Assembly (NCBI GenBank): GCA_963755635.1 | Contig: CAVWKS010000010.1 | Span: forward strand, 310,001-374,000 | DNA: 64,000 nt | Source: AC-32 sp963755635 | GTDB lineage: Bacteria > Actinomycetota > Thermoleophilia > Gaiellales > Gaiellaceae | Direction of reading: 5' to 3' | Shown here: one piece after another, positions 19,700 to 28,399 of the stretch | How positions within the stretch are numbered: position 1 is the first letter of the stretch | Layout: each line of letters begins with the position of its first letter | Program-made: the position numbers and the translations under genes | Notes under the pieces: generated by a model | What the model was told of the DNA's origin: nothing | What the model saw: only the letters and a program-made list of their open reading frames with translations | Databases searched by the model: none

Positions 19700-21808
19700 C
19701 TGCGTCCTTGCCTCGGAACGGCCATCGCACCCCGACGACGAGCAAGGCTCCACCAAGCCCTCCTGGCCGCAGCCGTCCTCGCTCTCACAGCGCCTGGTGC
19801 CGCTTCTGCGGCGGGTCTTTCGCTTGCCTCCACCGACCTCCACGGCGGCGGGCCGATCGCCGTGCATCGCTTCCAGCTCGTCGGCCTCCACTGGCGCGGG
19901 AGCGGCAAGGTGCTCTTCCGCACGCGCTCCCCGAACGGTCGCTGGAGCGCCTGGCACCCGGCCGCGCCTGGCGAGGACGACCTGCCCGACCGCGGCACGG
20001 AAGGGCGGCAGCTGCCTGGTTGGCGGCTCGGAGCGCCCTACTGGACGGGTGGCGCCGACCGGGTGCAGTACCGGACGATCGGGCGCGTCCGCGAGGTGCG
20101 GGCGTTCTTCGTGCGCGGCCCGGTGCGGGGGCGGTCCTTCAAGCGGCCCGAGCTCGCCGGGCAGCCGACGATCATCTCGCGCGCGCAGTGGCGGGCGCCC
20201 GAGTCGATCCGCCGCGCGCCGCCGAGCTACGCGGACAACGTCCACCTCGCGATCGTCCACCACACCGCCGGCTCCAACAGCTACACGGCGAGCCAGTCGG
20301 CCTCGATCGTGCGGGCGATCATGCTCTACCACGTCCAGGCCAACGGCTGGAACGACATCGGCTACAACTTTCTCGTCGACAAGTACGGCCAGATCTTCGA
20401 GGGTCGGTACGGCGGCATCACCCGCCCGGTGATCGGCGCACACGCGATGGGGTTCAACGCGGGCAGCGTCGGGATCTCGCTGATCGGTAACTACACCTCC
20501 GCAAGCGTGTCGCTGGCGGCGAAGGCCGCGCTCGTCTCGCTGATCGCCTGGCGGCTCGACCTCGCTCACGTCGACCCGCTCTCTCGCGTCGTCCGGATCT
20601 CTGCGGGGAATCCGCGCTACCCGGCGGGCACCGCGGTGACGCTGAACGCCATCTCCGCGCATCGCGACACCTACCCGACGAGCTGTCCCGGCAACAACCT
20701 CTATCGCCAACTGCCGTCGATCCGCGCGCAGGTCGCGCAGACCGGACTGCCGAAGATCTACGCGCCGCAAGTCGAGGGCGCCGTCGGCGGGCCGGTCCGC
20801 TTCACCGCGCGCCTGTCGGCCGCGGCCGACTGGACGGTGACGGTGAAAGACCAGGCCGGGACGGTTGTCGCGAGCGGCGCCGGAACGGGGAACGCGGTCG
20901 ACTGGACCTGGGACGCAAGCGCGGCATCGCAGGATCAGCGGTACACGTGGTCGGTCGCGGCGCCCGACGCCCGCAGCGCGACCGGGACGCTCGGTACCGC
21001 GCTGCCGCCGCCTTCGCTGGGGCAGGTGAAGGTCGCGCCGTCAGTTGTGCTGCCGAACGCCGGCGCGAAGGCGGCCCAGGCAAGCGTGACGTACCGGCTG
21101 AACGTCCAGTCGATCGTCACGGCCGACCTCGTGGATGGATCCGGCGCGACGGTCGCCGAGCTGTTTCACGGGCTCCGCGTCTCCGGCCGGCAGAGCTTCG
21201 TCTGGAAGGACGTCTCCGTCCCGGACGGCAGCTACCAGATCTCGCTCTCGGCGCGGAACGCGCTCGGCCAGGAGACACGCGCGCCGCTCGTGCCTGTCGC
21301 GGTCGACCGGACGCTCGGCCCGTTCACGTCGAGCGCCGCGTCGTTCTCGCCGCGTGCGGGAAGGTCGCTCGCGTTCGCGTTCCAGCTGTTCGCGCCGGCC
21401 TACGTGCACCTGCGCGTCTTCTCCGGCGCGACCCCTGTCGCGACTGTGCTCGACGCCGATCTGAGCCCGGGCCTGCAGCAGGTCGCATGGGACGGCGGCG
21501 GCCTGGCCGACGGCCGCTACACCGCCAAGCTCAGCTCGACCGACACGTTGATGACGGTGCAGCAGTCGCTGCGGCTGACGCTCGACCGCAAGCCGCCGGT
21601 GCTCCGCCTGCTCTCGCTGGGCTCGCTGCGTTTCCGGCTCAGCGAGCCGGCGCGGGTGACGCTCGTCCTGAACGGACTCGCCCACCGCTTGCAGATCCGC
21701 CGTGCCGGCGTCTTCCGCGTCGGCCACCGCGGCACCGTGCGCTCGCTGCGCGCGTTTGCGGTCGATGCAGCCGGCAACCGCAGCCGGGTCATCCGCGGGC
21801 GCCGCTGA
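19700..21808 (+). CDS. Secreted N-acetylmuramoyl-L-alanine amidase (PGRP fold) with FlgD-like repeats
   Basis: The predicted protein has an Arg-rich start, a signal peptide (QALLAAAVLALTAPGAASA), a beta-rich N-terminal region, then a PGRP/amidase_2 domain. Zn ligands are visible in AIVHHTAGSNSY, the NDIGYNFLVDKYGQIFEGRYGG region and AHRDTYPTSCPG. The last 300 residues hold several FlgD-like Ig repeats (WTWDASAASQDQRYTWSV, FVWKDVSVPDGSYQISLSA, VAWDGGGLADGRYTAKLSS). It should cleave peptidoglycan stems outside the cell. No ATG/GTG/TTG lies near the signal peptide; I give the CTG at 19700, and a GTG at 19586 is the alternative. Confidence 0.85.
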   Translation: MRPCLGTAIAPRRRARLHQALLAAAVLALTAPGAASAAGLSLASTDLHGGGPIAVHRFQLVGLHWRGSGKVLFRTRSPNGRWSAWHPAAPGEDDLPDRGTEGRQLPGWRLGAPYWTGGADRVQYRTIGRVREVRAFFVRGPVRGRSFKRPELAGQPTIISRAQWRAPESIRRAPPSYADNVHLAIVHHTAGSNSYTASQSASIVRAIMLYHVQANGWNDIGYNFLVDKYGQIFEGRYGGITRPVIGAHAMGFNAGSVGISLIGNYTSASVSLAAKAALVSLIAWRLDLAHVDPLSRVVRISAGNPRYPAGTAVTLNAISAHRDTYPTSCPGNNLYRQLPSIRAQVAQTGLPKIYAPQVEGAVGGPVRFTARLSAAADWTVTVKDQAGTVVASGAGTGNAVDWTWDASAASQDQRYTWSVAAPDARSATGTLGTALPPPSLGQVKVAPSVVLPNAGAKAAQASVTYRLNVQSIVTADLVDGSGATVAELFHGLRVSGRQSFVWKDVSVPDGSYQISLSARNALGQETRAPLVPVAVDRTLGPFTSSAASFSPRAGRSLAFAFQLFAPAYVHLRVFSGATPVATVLDADLSPGLQQVAWDGGGLADGRYTAKLSSTDTLMTVQQSLRLTLDRKPPVLRLLSLGSLRFRLSEPARVTLVLNGLAHRLQIRRAGVFRVGHRGTVRSLRAFAVDAAGNRSRVIRGRR

Positions 21809-22373
21809 CCCAGTCGTCGTAGCGGCGCTCGAGGCGTTCGAGCAGCTCGGCGAGCAATTCGGCGCGCTCGAGCTCGTGGCCGGTCTCGACCAGCAGCGAC
21901 GTCGCAGGCCGGTCGACCTCCTGCGGAAGCTCGCTTTCGGGAACGTTGACGTTGATCCCCATCCCGAGCACGACGCGGCCTTCGCGCGCCTCGGCCAGCA
22001 CGCCGGCGACCTTGCGATCGCCGACGAGCACGTCGTTCGGAAATTTCAGCTCGGCCCGCAGGCCGGTCAGCGCCTCGACGGCCTCTCCGACGGCGCGTGC
22101 AGCCACGCCCGTGAGCTCCGGCAGTCGCTCGCCGGGAACATCTGGCCGCAACTGCACGGAGCAGAGCAGGCTCGTTCCGGCAGGCGCGAGCCACCGGCGG
22201 CCGAGCCGTCCCCGACCCGCGGTCTGCTCGCCGGCGACGACGATGGCCCCCTCCGGCGCGTCCTGCGCGATCAGCAGCTGCGTCGACTGGGTCGACTCGA
22301 CGTAGCGGTACTCGCGGCCGAAGCGCCCGCGCAGGCGCGGGAGAACGTCCTCGCGCGCGAGCGAGTCGGGCAT
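21789..22373 (-). CDS. birA: Biotin-[acetyl-CoA carboxylase] ligase
   Basis: The protein has 194 residues: the catalytic domain only, without the DNA-binding domain of E. coli BirA, so it is a ligase and not a repressor. Motifs are QTAGRGRLGRRW (biotinyl-AMP binding), KFPNDVLVGDRKVAGVL and GMGINVN. It attaches biotin to the carrier of acetyl-CoA carboxylase, and the carboxyltransferase genes accD and accA are 8 kb away. It diverges from fabZ, and its 3' end overlaps the amidase gene by 20 bases. Confidence 0.93.
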   Translation of the reverse strand: MPDSLAREDVLPRLRGRFGREYRYVESTQSTQLLIAQDAPEGAIVVAGEQTAGRGRLGRRWLAPAGTSLLCSVQLRPDVPGERLPELTGVAARAVGEAVEALTGLRAELKFPNDVLVGDRKVAGVLAEAREGRVVLGMGINVNVPESELPQEVDRPATSLLVETGHELERAELLAELLERLERRYDDWVSGARG

Positions 22374-22393
22374 GGTCCATAGACTAGGCCGGC

Positions 22394-22837
22394 GTGGCCC
22401 AGACGACGCTTGGCCGGGAGGAAATCGAGGCGATCCTGCCCCACCGCGAGCCGTTCCTGCTGATCGACGAGGTCGTGGAGCTCGAGCCGGGGGAGCGGGT
22501 CGTCGCGCGCAAGCTCGTGCGGCCCGACGAGTGGTACCTCGCGGGCCATTTCCCCGGGCGGCCCGTGATGCCCGGCGTGCTGATCGTCGAGGCGATGGCG
22601 CAGACCGGGGCCGTGGCCGTGCTCTCGCAAGAGGAGAACCGCGGGCGCCTGGCGCTCTTCGCGGGGATTGACGACGTGCGCTTCAAGCGGATCGTCGAGC
22701 CGGGTGACGAGCTCGAGCTCGAGTGCCGGCTCGAGGTCGTGCGCGGCCCGATCGGCAAGGGCAAGGCGACCGCCAAGGTCGACGGCCAGCTGGCCGCCCG
22801 CGGCACGCTCACCTTTGCGGTGGAACGTGATCGGTAA
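22394..22837 (+). CDS. fabZ: 3-hydroxyacyl-ACP dehydratase FabZ
   Basis: The protein has 147 residues from a GTG. The hot-dog fold signature is HREPFLLIDEV, then GHFPGRPVMPGVLIVEAMAQ with the catalytic His and Glu. It dehydrates hydroxyacyl-ACP in fatty-acid elongation. It starts the fab operon and overlaps fabH by 11 bases. Confidence 0.95.
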   Translation: MAQTTLGREEIEAILPHREPFLLIDEVVELEPGERVVARKLVRPDEWYLAGHFPGRPVMPGVLIVEAMAQTGAVAVLSQEENRGRLALFAGIDDVRFKRIVEPGDELELECRLEVVRGPIGKGKATAKVDGQLAARGTLTFAVERDR

Positions 22838-23846
22838 TTCGAACGGCTTCTCTGTCTCGATCACGGGCCTCGGGGCGCATGTCCCCGAGCGCGTGATGAC
22901 GAACGACGAGCTCTCGACGATGATGGACACCTCGAACGAGTGGATCATGGAGCGGACAGGCATCCGGGAGCGCCGGATCGCCGCGCCGGACGAGGCGCTC
23001 TCCGACCTCGCACTGCCGGCCGCGCGGGAGGCGCTCGAGGAAGCCGGCGTCGCGGCCGCCGATCTCGACCTCGTGATCGTCGCGACCGTCACGCCCGACA
23101 TGGCCTTCCCCGCGACGGGAGCGATCCTGGCCGACCTGCTCGGCGCCAAGGACGCAGCTGCGTACGACCTCTCCGCCGGTTGCACCGGCTTCATGTACGC
23201 GGTCGCTCAGGCCTACGGCATGGTCGCCGCCGGGCTCGCGCAGCGCACGCTCGTCGTCGGCGGCGATGTGCTCTCGCGGATCCTCGACTGGAGCGACCGC
23301 AGCACGGCCGTCCTCTTCGGCGACGGTGTCGGCGCGGTCGTGCTCGAGCGGGTCCCCGAAGGCGATGGCGGCTTCCTCGGCTTCGAGCTGGGTGCGGACG
23401 GCTCGGGCGGGCCGCAGCTCTACCTGCCGGCCGGCGGCTCGCGCACGCCCGCAACCGCGGAGAGCGTTGCCGACGGGCTCCACTTCGTGCAGATGAACGG
23501 CCGCGAGGTCTTCAAGTTCGCGACGAGGGTGCTGGTCTCGTCGGCGAATGCCGTGCTGGCCGAGTGCGGACGCACGATTGACGAGGTGGACGTGTACGTT
23601 CCACATCAGGCCAATGTGCGCATCATCGAATATGCGACCGAAAAGCTCGGGATTCCGGAGGATCGTGTGGTGATCGACGTCGACCGTTACGGGAACACAT
23701 CGTCGGGCTCGATTCCGCTCGCGCTCGCCGACGCGAAGCGCGAAGGCAGGCTTCAGCCCGGGCGGCTCGTATTGATGACGGGAATGGGTGCCGGCCTCAC
23801 GTGGGGCTCCGGCTTGATCGAATGGACTGACGGAGGACGAGGATGA
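22827..23846 (+). CDS. fabH: 3-oxoacyl-ACP synthase III FabH
   Basis: The protein has 339 residues from the GTG at 22827. The catalytic triad is Cys in AYDLSAGCTGFMYA, His in VYVPHQANVRIIEY and Asn in YGNTSSGSIPLALA. It condenses an acyl-CoA primer with malonyl-ACP to start fatty-acid synthesis. The stop overlaps the fabD ATG. Confidence 0.95.
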   Translation: MIGNSNGFSVSITGLGAHVPERVMTNDELSTMMDTSNEWIMERTGIRERRIAAPDEALSDLALPAAREALEEAGVAAADLDLVIVATVTPDMAFPATGAILADLLGAKDAAAYDLSAGCTGFMYAVAQAYGMVAAGLAQRTLVVGGDVLSRILDWSDRSTAVLFGDGVGAVVLERVPEGDGGFLGFELGADGSGGPQLYLPAGGSRTPATAESVADGLHFVQMNGREVFKFATRVLVSSANAVLAECGRTIDEVDVYVPHQANVRIIEYATEKLGIPEDRVVIDVDRYGNTSSGSIPLALADAKREGRLQPGRLVLMTGMGAGLTWGSGLIEWTDGGRG

Positions 23847-24772
23847 GCGGAAAAATCGCATTCTGCTTCCCGGGCCAGGGCTCGCTCGAGGCCGGCATGG
23901 GCCGAGACATCGCGCAGGCGGTGCCCGAGGCGATGCAGGTCTTCGAGCGCGGCAGTGAAGCGTCGGGGCTCGACCTCGTCCGGCTCTGTTTCGAGGCGCC
24001 CGAGGAGGAGCTTGTCCAGACCGAGGTGCAGCAGCCGGCGCTCGTCGCGACGAGCCTCGCGGTGCTCGCGGCCCTGCGCAGCCGCGGCTTCGAGCCGGAT
24101 TACGTGGTCGGCCATTCGGTCGGCGAGTTCGCCGCGCTGGCCGCGGCCCAGGCGATCGGCACCGAAGAGGCGATCGCGCTCGTGCGGGAGCGCGGGCTCG
24201 CGATGGCCGCTGCCGCACGCGAGAACCCCGGCTCGATGGCGGCGATCCTCGGGCTCGACGACGCAATCGTCGAAGGTCTCTGCGAGCGGATCACGCGGGT
24301 CTGGCCTGCGAACTACAACTGCCCGGGCCAGATCGTCATCTCGGGCGAGAGCCCGGCCGTGGACGAGTGCTGCGCCGAGGCGCAGCTCCAGGGCGCGCGG
24401 CGGACCGTGAAGCTGCGAGTGTCGGGCGCGTTCCACAGCCCGCTGGTCGCGCGCGCGGCCGAGCACCTGCGGCCGGCGATCGAGCGCGCCCGCTTCAGCG
24501 ATCCGATCGCGCCGTTCATGTCGACCGTCACGGCGAAGATCGAGCCGGCCCAGCGGATGGCGGCGCTGCTCGTTGAGCAGCTGACCGCGCCGGTCAAGTT
24601 CACGCAGGCCGCGCGCGAGCTGATGCGCCAGGGCGTGAAGGTCTTCGTCGAGGTTGGGCCGGGCAACGTCCTCACCGGTTTACTGAAGAGGATCGACAGA
24701 GGAGTGAAGGCGATCCCGGTCGGCGACCTGGCCTCGCTCGAGAAGCTGCGGGAGACCCTCAGCTCTGCCTGA
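23843..24772 (+). CDS. fabD: Malonyl-CoA:ACP transacylase FabD
   Basis: The protein has 309 residues. It has the N-terminal FCFPGQGSLEAGMG, the active-site Ser in GHSVGEFAALAAA, and the catalytic His in VSGAFHSPLV. It loads malonyl units on ACP for FabH and FabF. The ATG overlaps the fabH stop by 4 bases. Confidence 0.95.
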   Translation: MSGKIAFCFPGQGSLEAGMGRDIAQAVPEAMQVFERGSEASGLDLVRLCFEAPEEELVQTEVQQPALVATSLAVLAALRSRGFEPDYVVGHSVGEFAALAAAQAIGTEEAIALVRERGLAMAAAARENPGSMAAILGLDDAIVEGLCERITRVWPANYNCPGQIVISGESPAVDECCAEAQLQGARRTVKLRVSGAFHSPLVARAAEHLRPAIERARFSDPIAPFMSTVTAKIEPAQRMAALLVEQLTAPVKFTQAARELMRQGVKVFVEVGPGNVLTGLLKRIDRGVKAIPVGDLASLEKLRETLSSA

Positions 24773-25503
24773 CGACGACGGGTTCTGCTCGCTCGAGGGC
24801 AAGGTCGCGCTCGTCACCGGCGGGTCGCGTGGGATCGGGCGGGCGATCGCGTTGGAGCTCGGCCGCGCGGGCGCGGACGTCGTCGTCGGCTACAACGCCG
24901 GGTCCGACGAAGCCGAGGCCGTCGCCTAGCGAGGCGGGCGGGCGCGCCGTGCAGGCGGACGTCTCCGACGCCGAGGCGGCGAAGCGCCTTGTCGAGGAGG
25001 CGGGCGACCTCGACATCCTGGTCAACAACGCGGGCCTCACCCGGGACGGCCTGCTCGCGCGCATGCCCGACGACGACTGGCGCGCGGTGATCGAGACGAA
25101 CCTCTCGTCGGTCTTCTACACCTGCCGCGCGGTGGCGCGCGGGATGATGAAGAAGCGCGCCGGCTCGATCGTCAACGTCTCCAGCATCGTCGGCCTCCAC
25201 GGCAACTGGGGCCAGACGAACTACGGCGCCTCGAAGGCCGGGATCATCGGCTTCACCAAGTCGCTCGCGCGCGAGCTCGGCAGCCGCAACGTCCGGGCGA
25301 ACGTCGTCGCGCCGGGCTACGTGAACACGCGCCTCACCGACGTTCTGCCGGAGGATGCGCGTGACGCGATGCTGACGAACACGCCACTCGGCCGGCTCGG
25401 CGATCCGGAGGACGTCGCCGGGGCGGTACGCTTCCTCTGCTCAGACGAGGCCTCGTTCATCACGGGCGAGGTGCTGCTCGTCGACGGCGGCTTGGGGATG
25501 TGA
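24765..25503 (+). CDS. fabG: 3-oxoacyl-ACP reductase FabG (one frame break)
   Basis: This is a short-chain dehydrogenase with the NADPH site VTGGSRGIGRAIALELG, NNAG (ILVNNAGLTRDG), the catalytic Ser and YxxxK (NYGASKAGIIGFTK), and the usual end ITGEVLLVDGGLGM. An in-frame TAG at 24927-24929 is caused by one extra base; the family continues in the next frame with SEAGGRAVQADVSD. No standard start codon precedes the Rossmann motif in frame. A CTG at 24765-24767, just before the fabD stop, is the likely start. Reduces beta-ketoacyl-ACP. Confidence 0.9.
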
Positions 25504-26762
25504 ACGGCTCTTCTCTCAACGGTAGGCGCAGGGTCGTCATCACCGGCCTCGGCGCCCTGACCCCTCTCGGCAACGACGTCGAGTCGAGCTGGGAGAACCT
25601 GGTCGCGGGACGGTCCGGTGCCGGCCCGATCACGCAGTTCGACTCGAGCGACTTCTACGTGCACTTCGCCTGCGAGGTGAAGGACTTCGACGCCACCGAT
25701 TTCATCGACAGGAAGCAGACGCGGCGCATGGACCGCTTCGCGCACCTGATCGTCGCCGCCGCCCGCATGGCCGAGCAGGACTCGGGCCTGGAGATCGCCA
25801 AGGAGTCGGATCGGATCGGCGCTGCGATCGCGACCGGCATCGGCGGCCTGAAGGCCTTTCAGGACTGCCATGCCGAGCTGCTCGAGCGCGGGCCCGACCG
25901 CGTCAACCCGTTCTCGATCCCGGAGATCATCCCGAACATGGGCGCGGCCTGGGTCTCGATGCAGCTCGGGACGCAGGGGCCGCTGAGCTCGCAGTGCACG
26001 GCCTGCGCGGCGTCGAACATGGCGCTCGGCGAGGGCGCGGACGCGATCCGGCTTGGCCGCGCGGACGTGATGCTCTGCGGCGGGACCGAGGCGCCGGTGA
26101 CGGAGGTCGGCATCGCCGGCTTCACTGCGATGCGAGCTTTGTCGCGGCGGAACGACGCTCCGGAGAAGGCCTCGCGGCCGTTCGACGCCGGACGCGACGG
26201 TTTTGTCATGGGCGAGGCAGGCGCGGTGCTCGTGCTGGAGGAGCTCGAGCACGCGAAGGCGCGCGGCGCGAAGATCTACGCGGAGTTGCTCGGCTACGGC
26301 GTCTCCTCGGACGCGCGCCACATCACCGAGCCCGACCCGACCGGTGAGAACCCGGCACGCGCGATGAAGATGGCGTTCCGTGACGCCGGCGTCGCGACCG
26401 ACGAGATCGACTACATCAATGCGCACGGCACCTCGACGCCGCTCGGCGACGCATCGGAGACGCGCGTGCTGAAGATCGCTCTCGGCGAGGAGAACGCGCG
26501 CCGGACACCGGTCTCGTCCACCAAGGGCGCTACCGGCCACTGCCTCGGCGCCGCGGGCGCGGTCGAGGCGATCTTCACGACGCTCGCGGTCGACCGCGGC
26601 TGCCTGCCGCCGACGATCAACTACGACGAGCCCGACCCCGAGTGCGATCTCGACTACATCCCGAACGAGTCCCGCGAAGCGGACGTCCGCGTCGGGGTCT
26701 CGAACTCGTTCGGCTTCGGCGGCCACAACGCCTGCATCGTCGTCCGCCGCTTCGAAGACTGA
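25500..26762 (+). CDS. fabF: 3-oxoacyl-ACP synthase II FabF
   Basis: The protein has 420 residues from a GTG overlapping the fabG stop (GTGA). It has the KAS II triad: Cys in SQCTACAASNMALGEG, His in NAHGTSTPLGD, and His in KGATGHCLGAAG. It elongates acyl-ACP. The acyl-carrier-protein gene that usually sits between fabG and fabF is absent here. Confidence 0.95.
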   Translation: MNGSSLNGRRRVVITGLGALTPLGNDVESSWENLVAGRSGAGPITQFDSSDFYVHFACEVKDFDATDFIDRKQTRRMDRFAHLIVAAARMAEQDSGLEIAKESDRIGAAIATGIGGLKAFQDCHAELLERGPDRVNPFSIPEIIPNMGAAWVSMQLGTQGPLSSQCTACAASNMALGEGADAIRLGRADVMLCGGTEAPVTEVGIAGFTAMRALSRRNDAPEKASRPFDAGRDGFVMGEAGAVLVLEELEHAKARGAKIYAELLGYGVSSDARHITEPDPTGENPARAMKMAFRDAGVATDEIDYINAHGTSTPLGDASETRVLKIALGEENARRTPVSSTKGATGHCLGAAGAVEAIFTTLAVDRGCLPPTINYDEPDPECDLDYIPNESREADVRVGVSNSFGFGGHNACIVVRRFED

Positions 26763-26812
26763 TTCGGCCAGGTCCTGTGGATGAGTTGTGGCACTTTCGT
26801 GCCAACTTGGCC

Positions 26813-26847
26813 TTGACAAAACCCGGGGTCCGACACCGGTTTTGGCG
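26813..26847. repeat. Palindromic repeat element, partial copy
   Basis: Contains a core CGGGGTCCGACACCGG flanked by CAAAACC/GGTTTTG arms. The core and the preceding TTGAC are shared with the larger element at 35217-35299. It lies in the 126-base gap after fabF. A second small hairpin (GGCAC TTTC GTGCC) is just upstream. It may act as terminator for the fab operon. Confidence 0.6.
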
Positions 26848-26888
26848 TTTCGCGGACACGCCGGTTCCGGACGGGTACGCTCGGCGTC

Positions 26889-27518
26889 GTGGACCGGTGG
26901 GCGACATTCGACTGCTACGGCACGCTGATCGACTGGAACGGCGGGATCCGGCGTGAGCTGGCCCGCGCGTTCGGCGAGGAGCGCGCTGACGAGCTGCTCG
27001 TGCGCTACCACGTGCTCGAGCCGGAGCTCGAAGCGGACGGCGCGCGCCCCTACCGCGAGGTTCTGACCGAGGCGATGCGGCGGCTCGGCGCTCCGCGCGA
27101 GAGCGAGCACGCTCTGGCGGACTCGCTGACCGGCTGGCGGCCGTTCCCCGAGGTGCCGGCCGCTCTGCGCGAGGCGCGCGAGCGCGGCTGGAAGCTCGCG
27201 ATCCTCTCGAACACCGACCGCGACTACATCGAGGCGTCGATGGAGCGGGTCGGCGTCCCCTTCGACGAGGCGATCGTCGCCTCCGAGATCGGCTCCTACA
27301 AGCCGGCGCTCGGCCACTGGCACGCGTTCGAGGAGCGGGTCGGCCGCCCGCCTGACGTCCACGTCGCCGCCAGCCTCTTCCACGACATCGCCCCGGCGAA
27401 CGAGCTCGGCCTGCGCTCGATCTGGATCAACCGGCTCGGCGAGACCCCCGGCCCGGAGCCCACGCGCGAGCTGCCCGATCTGAACCACCTCGCCGACACG
27501 CTCGAGGAGCTGGCGTGA
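26889..27518 (+). CDS. HAD-superfamily hydrolase (2-haloacid dehalogenase type)
   Basis: The protein has 209 residues from a GTG. Motif I is FDCYGTLIDW with the nucleophile Asp, motif II is LAILSNTDRDY, motif III is the Lys in GSYKPA, and the final acidic motif is ASLFHDIAPANELG. The fold is close to type II haloacid dehalogenases and related phosphatases; the substrate is unknown. The stop overlaps the next GNAT start (GTGA). Confidence 0.85.
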   Translation: MDRWATFDCYGTLIDWNGGIRRELARAFGEERADELLVRYHVLEPELEADGARPYREVLTEAMRRLGAPRESEHALADSLTGWRPFPEVPAALREARERGWKLAILSNTDRDYIEASMERVGVPFDEAIVASEIGSYKPALGHWHAFEERVGRPPDVHVAASLFHDIAPANELGLRSIWINRLGETPGPEPTRELPDLNHLADTLEELA

Positions 27519-28399
27519 AACTCGAGATTCGCGCTCCGACCGTGGACGAGGCGCCGGCGATCCGGGAGGTGATCGAGGAGCACGCGCAGGCTGCCTTCGG
27601 CGAGACCGAGCTGAGCGAAGAGGAGATCCGGAGCTGGCTCACGCGGCCGAAGCTCGTCCTCCGCGTCGCCGAACGGGACGGGAAGCTCGTCGGCTACCTC
27701 GACGTGTATGCCGAGGACAGCGGACGCTTTCCCGCCGACATCCGCACCCTCGACCCCGAGGTGGCGGCAGCGCTGCTCGCCGAGTCGGAGACGATCGGCC
27801 GCGAACGAAACGCCACGGTTGTGCGCGCCTTCGTCCAGGGCGAGGATCCGATCCTGCGCGAAGTGCTCGCGGCGAACGGCTGGAAGCCGATCCGCCATTC
27901 GTTCCAGATGCGAATCGAGCTCGACGGCGACCTGCCCGAGCCCGAATGGCCGGACGGCCTCTCGCCGCGCAACCTCCGCCCCGGCGAGGAGGAACGCGTC
28001 TACGAGGCGAACATGGACGCGTTCGCGGACCACTGGGAGTTCGAGCGCATCTCGTTCGAGGAGTGGAGCGAGTTCGCCCTCACCCACAGCTTCGACCCGT
28101 CGCTCTGGTGGCTCGTGGACGACGGCGACGAGCTTGCGGCCCACTCCCTCAACTCCTGGCACTTCTCGGGCGACCCGCAGTTCGGCTGGATCGGGAGCCT
28201 CGGCGTGCGCAAGCCCTGGCGGCGCCGCGGCCTGGCGACCGCGCTTCTGCTCCACTCTTTCCGGGACTTCCGTGAGCGCGGAGCGACCCGGGTCGGCCTC
28301 GGCGTCGACGGCGAGAACACGACCGGCGCCGTGCACCTGTACGAGAGCGTCGGCATGCACGTCGCCCGCCGGAACGACACGTACGAGAAGAAGCTGTGA
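27515..28399 (+). CDS. GNAT acetyltransferase, two-domain (first of a tandem pair)
   Basis: The protein has 294 residues. The second half carries the acetyl-CoA loop GVRKPWRRRGLATALLLHSF and the C-terminal ENTTGAVHLYESVGMHVARR. The first half looks like a degenerate GNAT domain. The size and layout resemble MshD-like two-domain enzymes, but mycothiol synthesis cannot be claimed. It is clearly paralogous to the next gene (shared EANMDAFADHW and EADMEAFEDHW) and overlaps it by 4 bases. Confidence 0.85.
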   Translation: MKLEIRAPTVDEAPAIREVIEEHAQAAFGETELSEEEIRSWLTRPKLVLRVAERDGKLVGYLDVYAEDSGRFPADIRTLDPEVAAALLAESETIGRERNATVVRAFVQGEDPILREVLAANGWKPIRHSFQMRIELDGDLPEPEWPDGLSPRNLRPGEEERVYEANMDAFADHWEFERISFEEWSEFALTHSFDPSLWWLVDDGDELAAHSLNSWHFSGDPQFGWIGSLGVRKPWRRRGLATALLLHSFRDFRERGATRVGLGVDGENTTGAVHLYESVGMHVARRNDTYEKKL

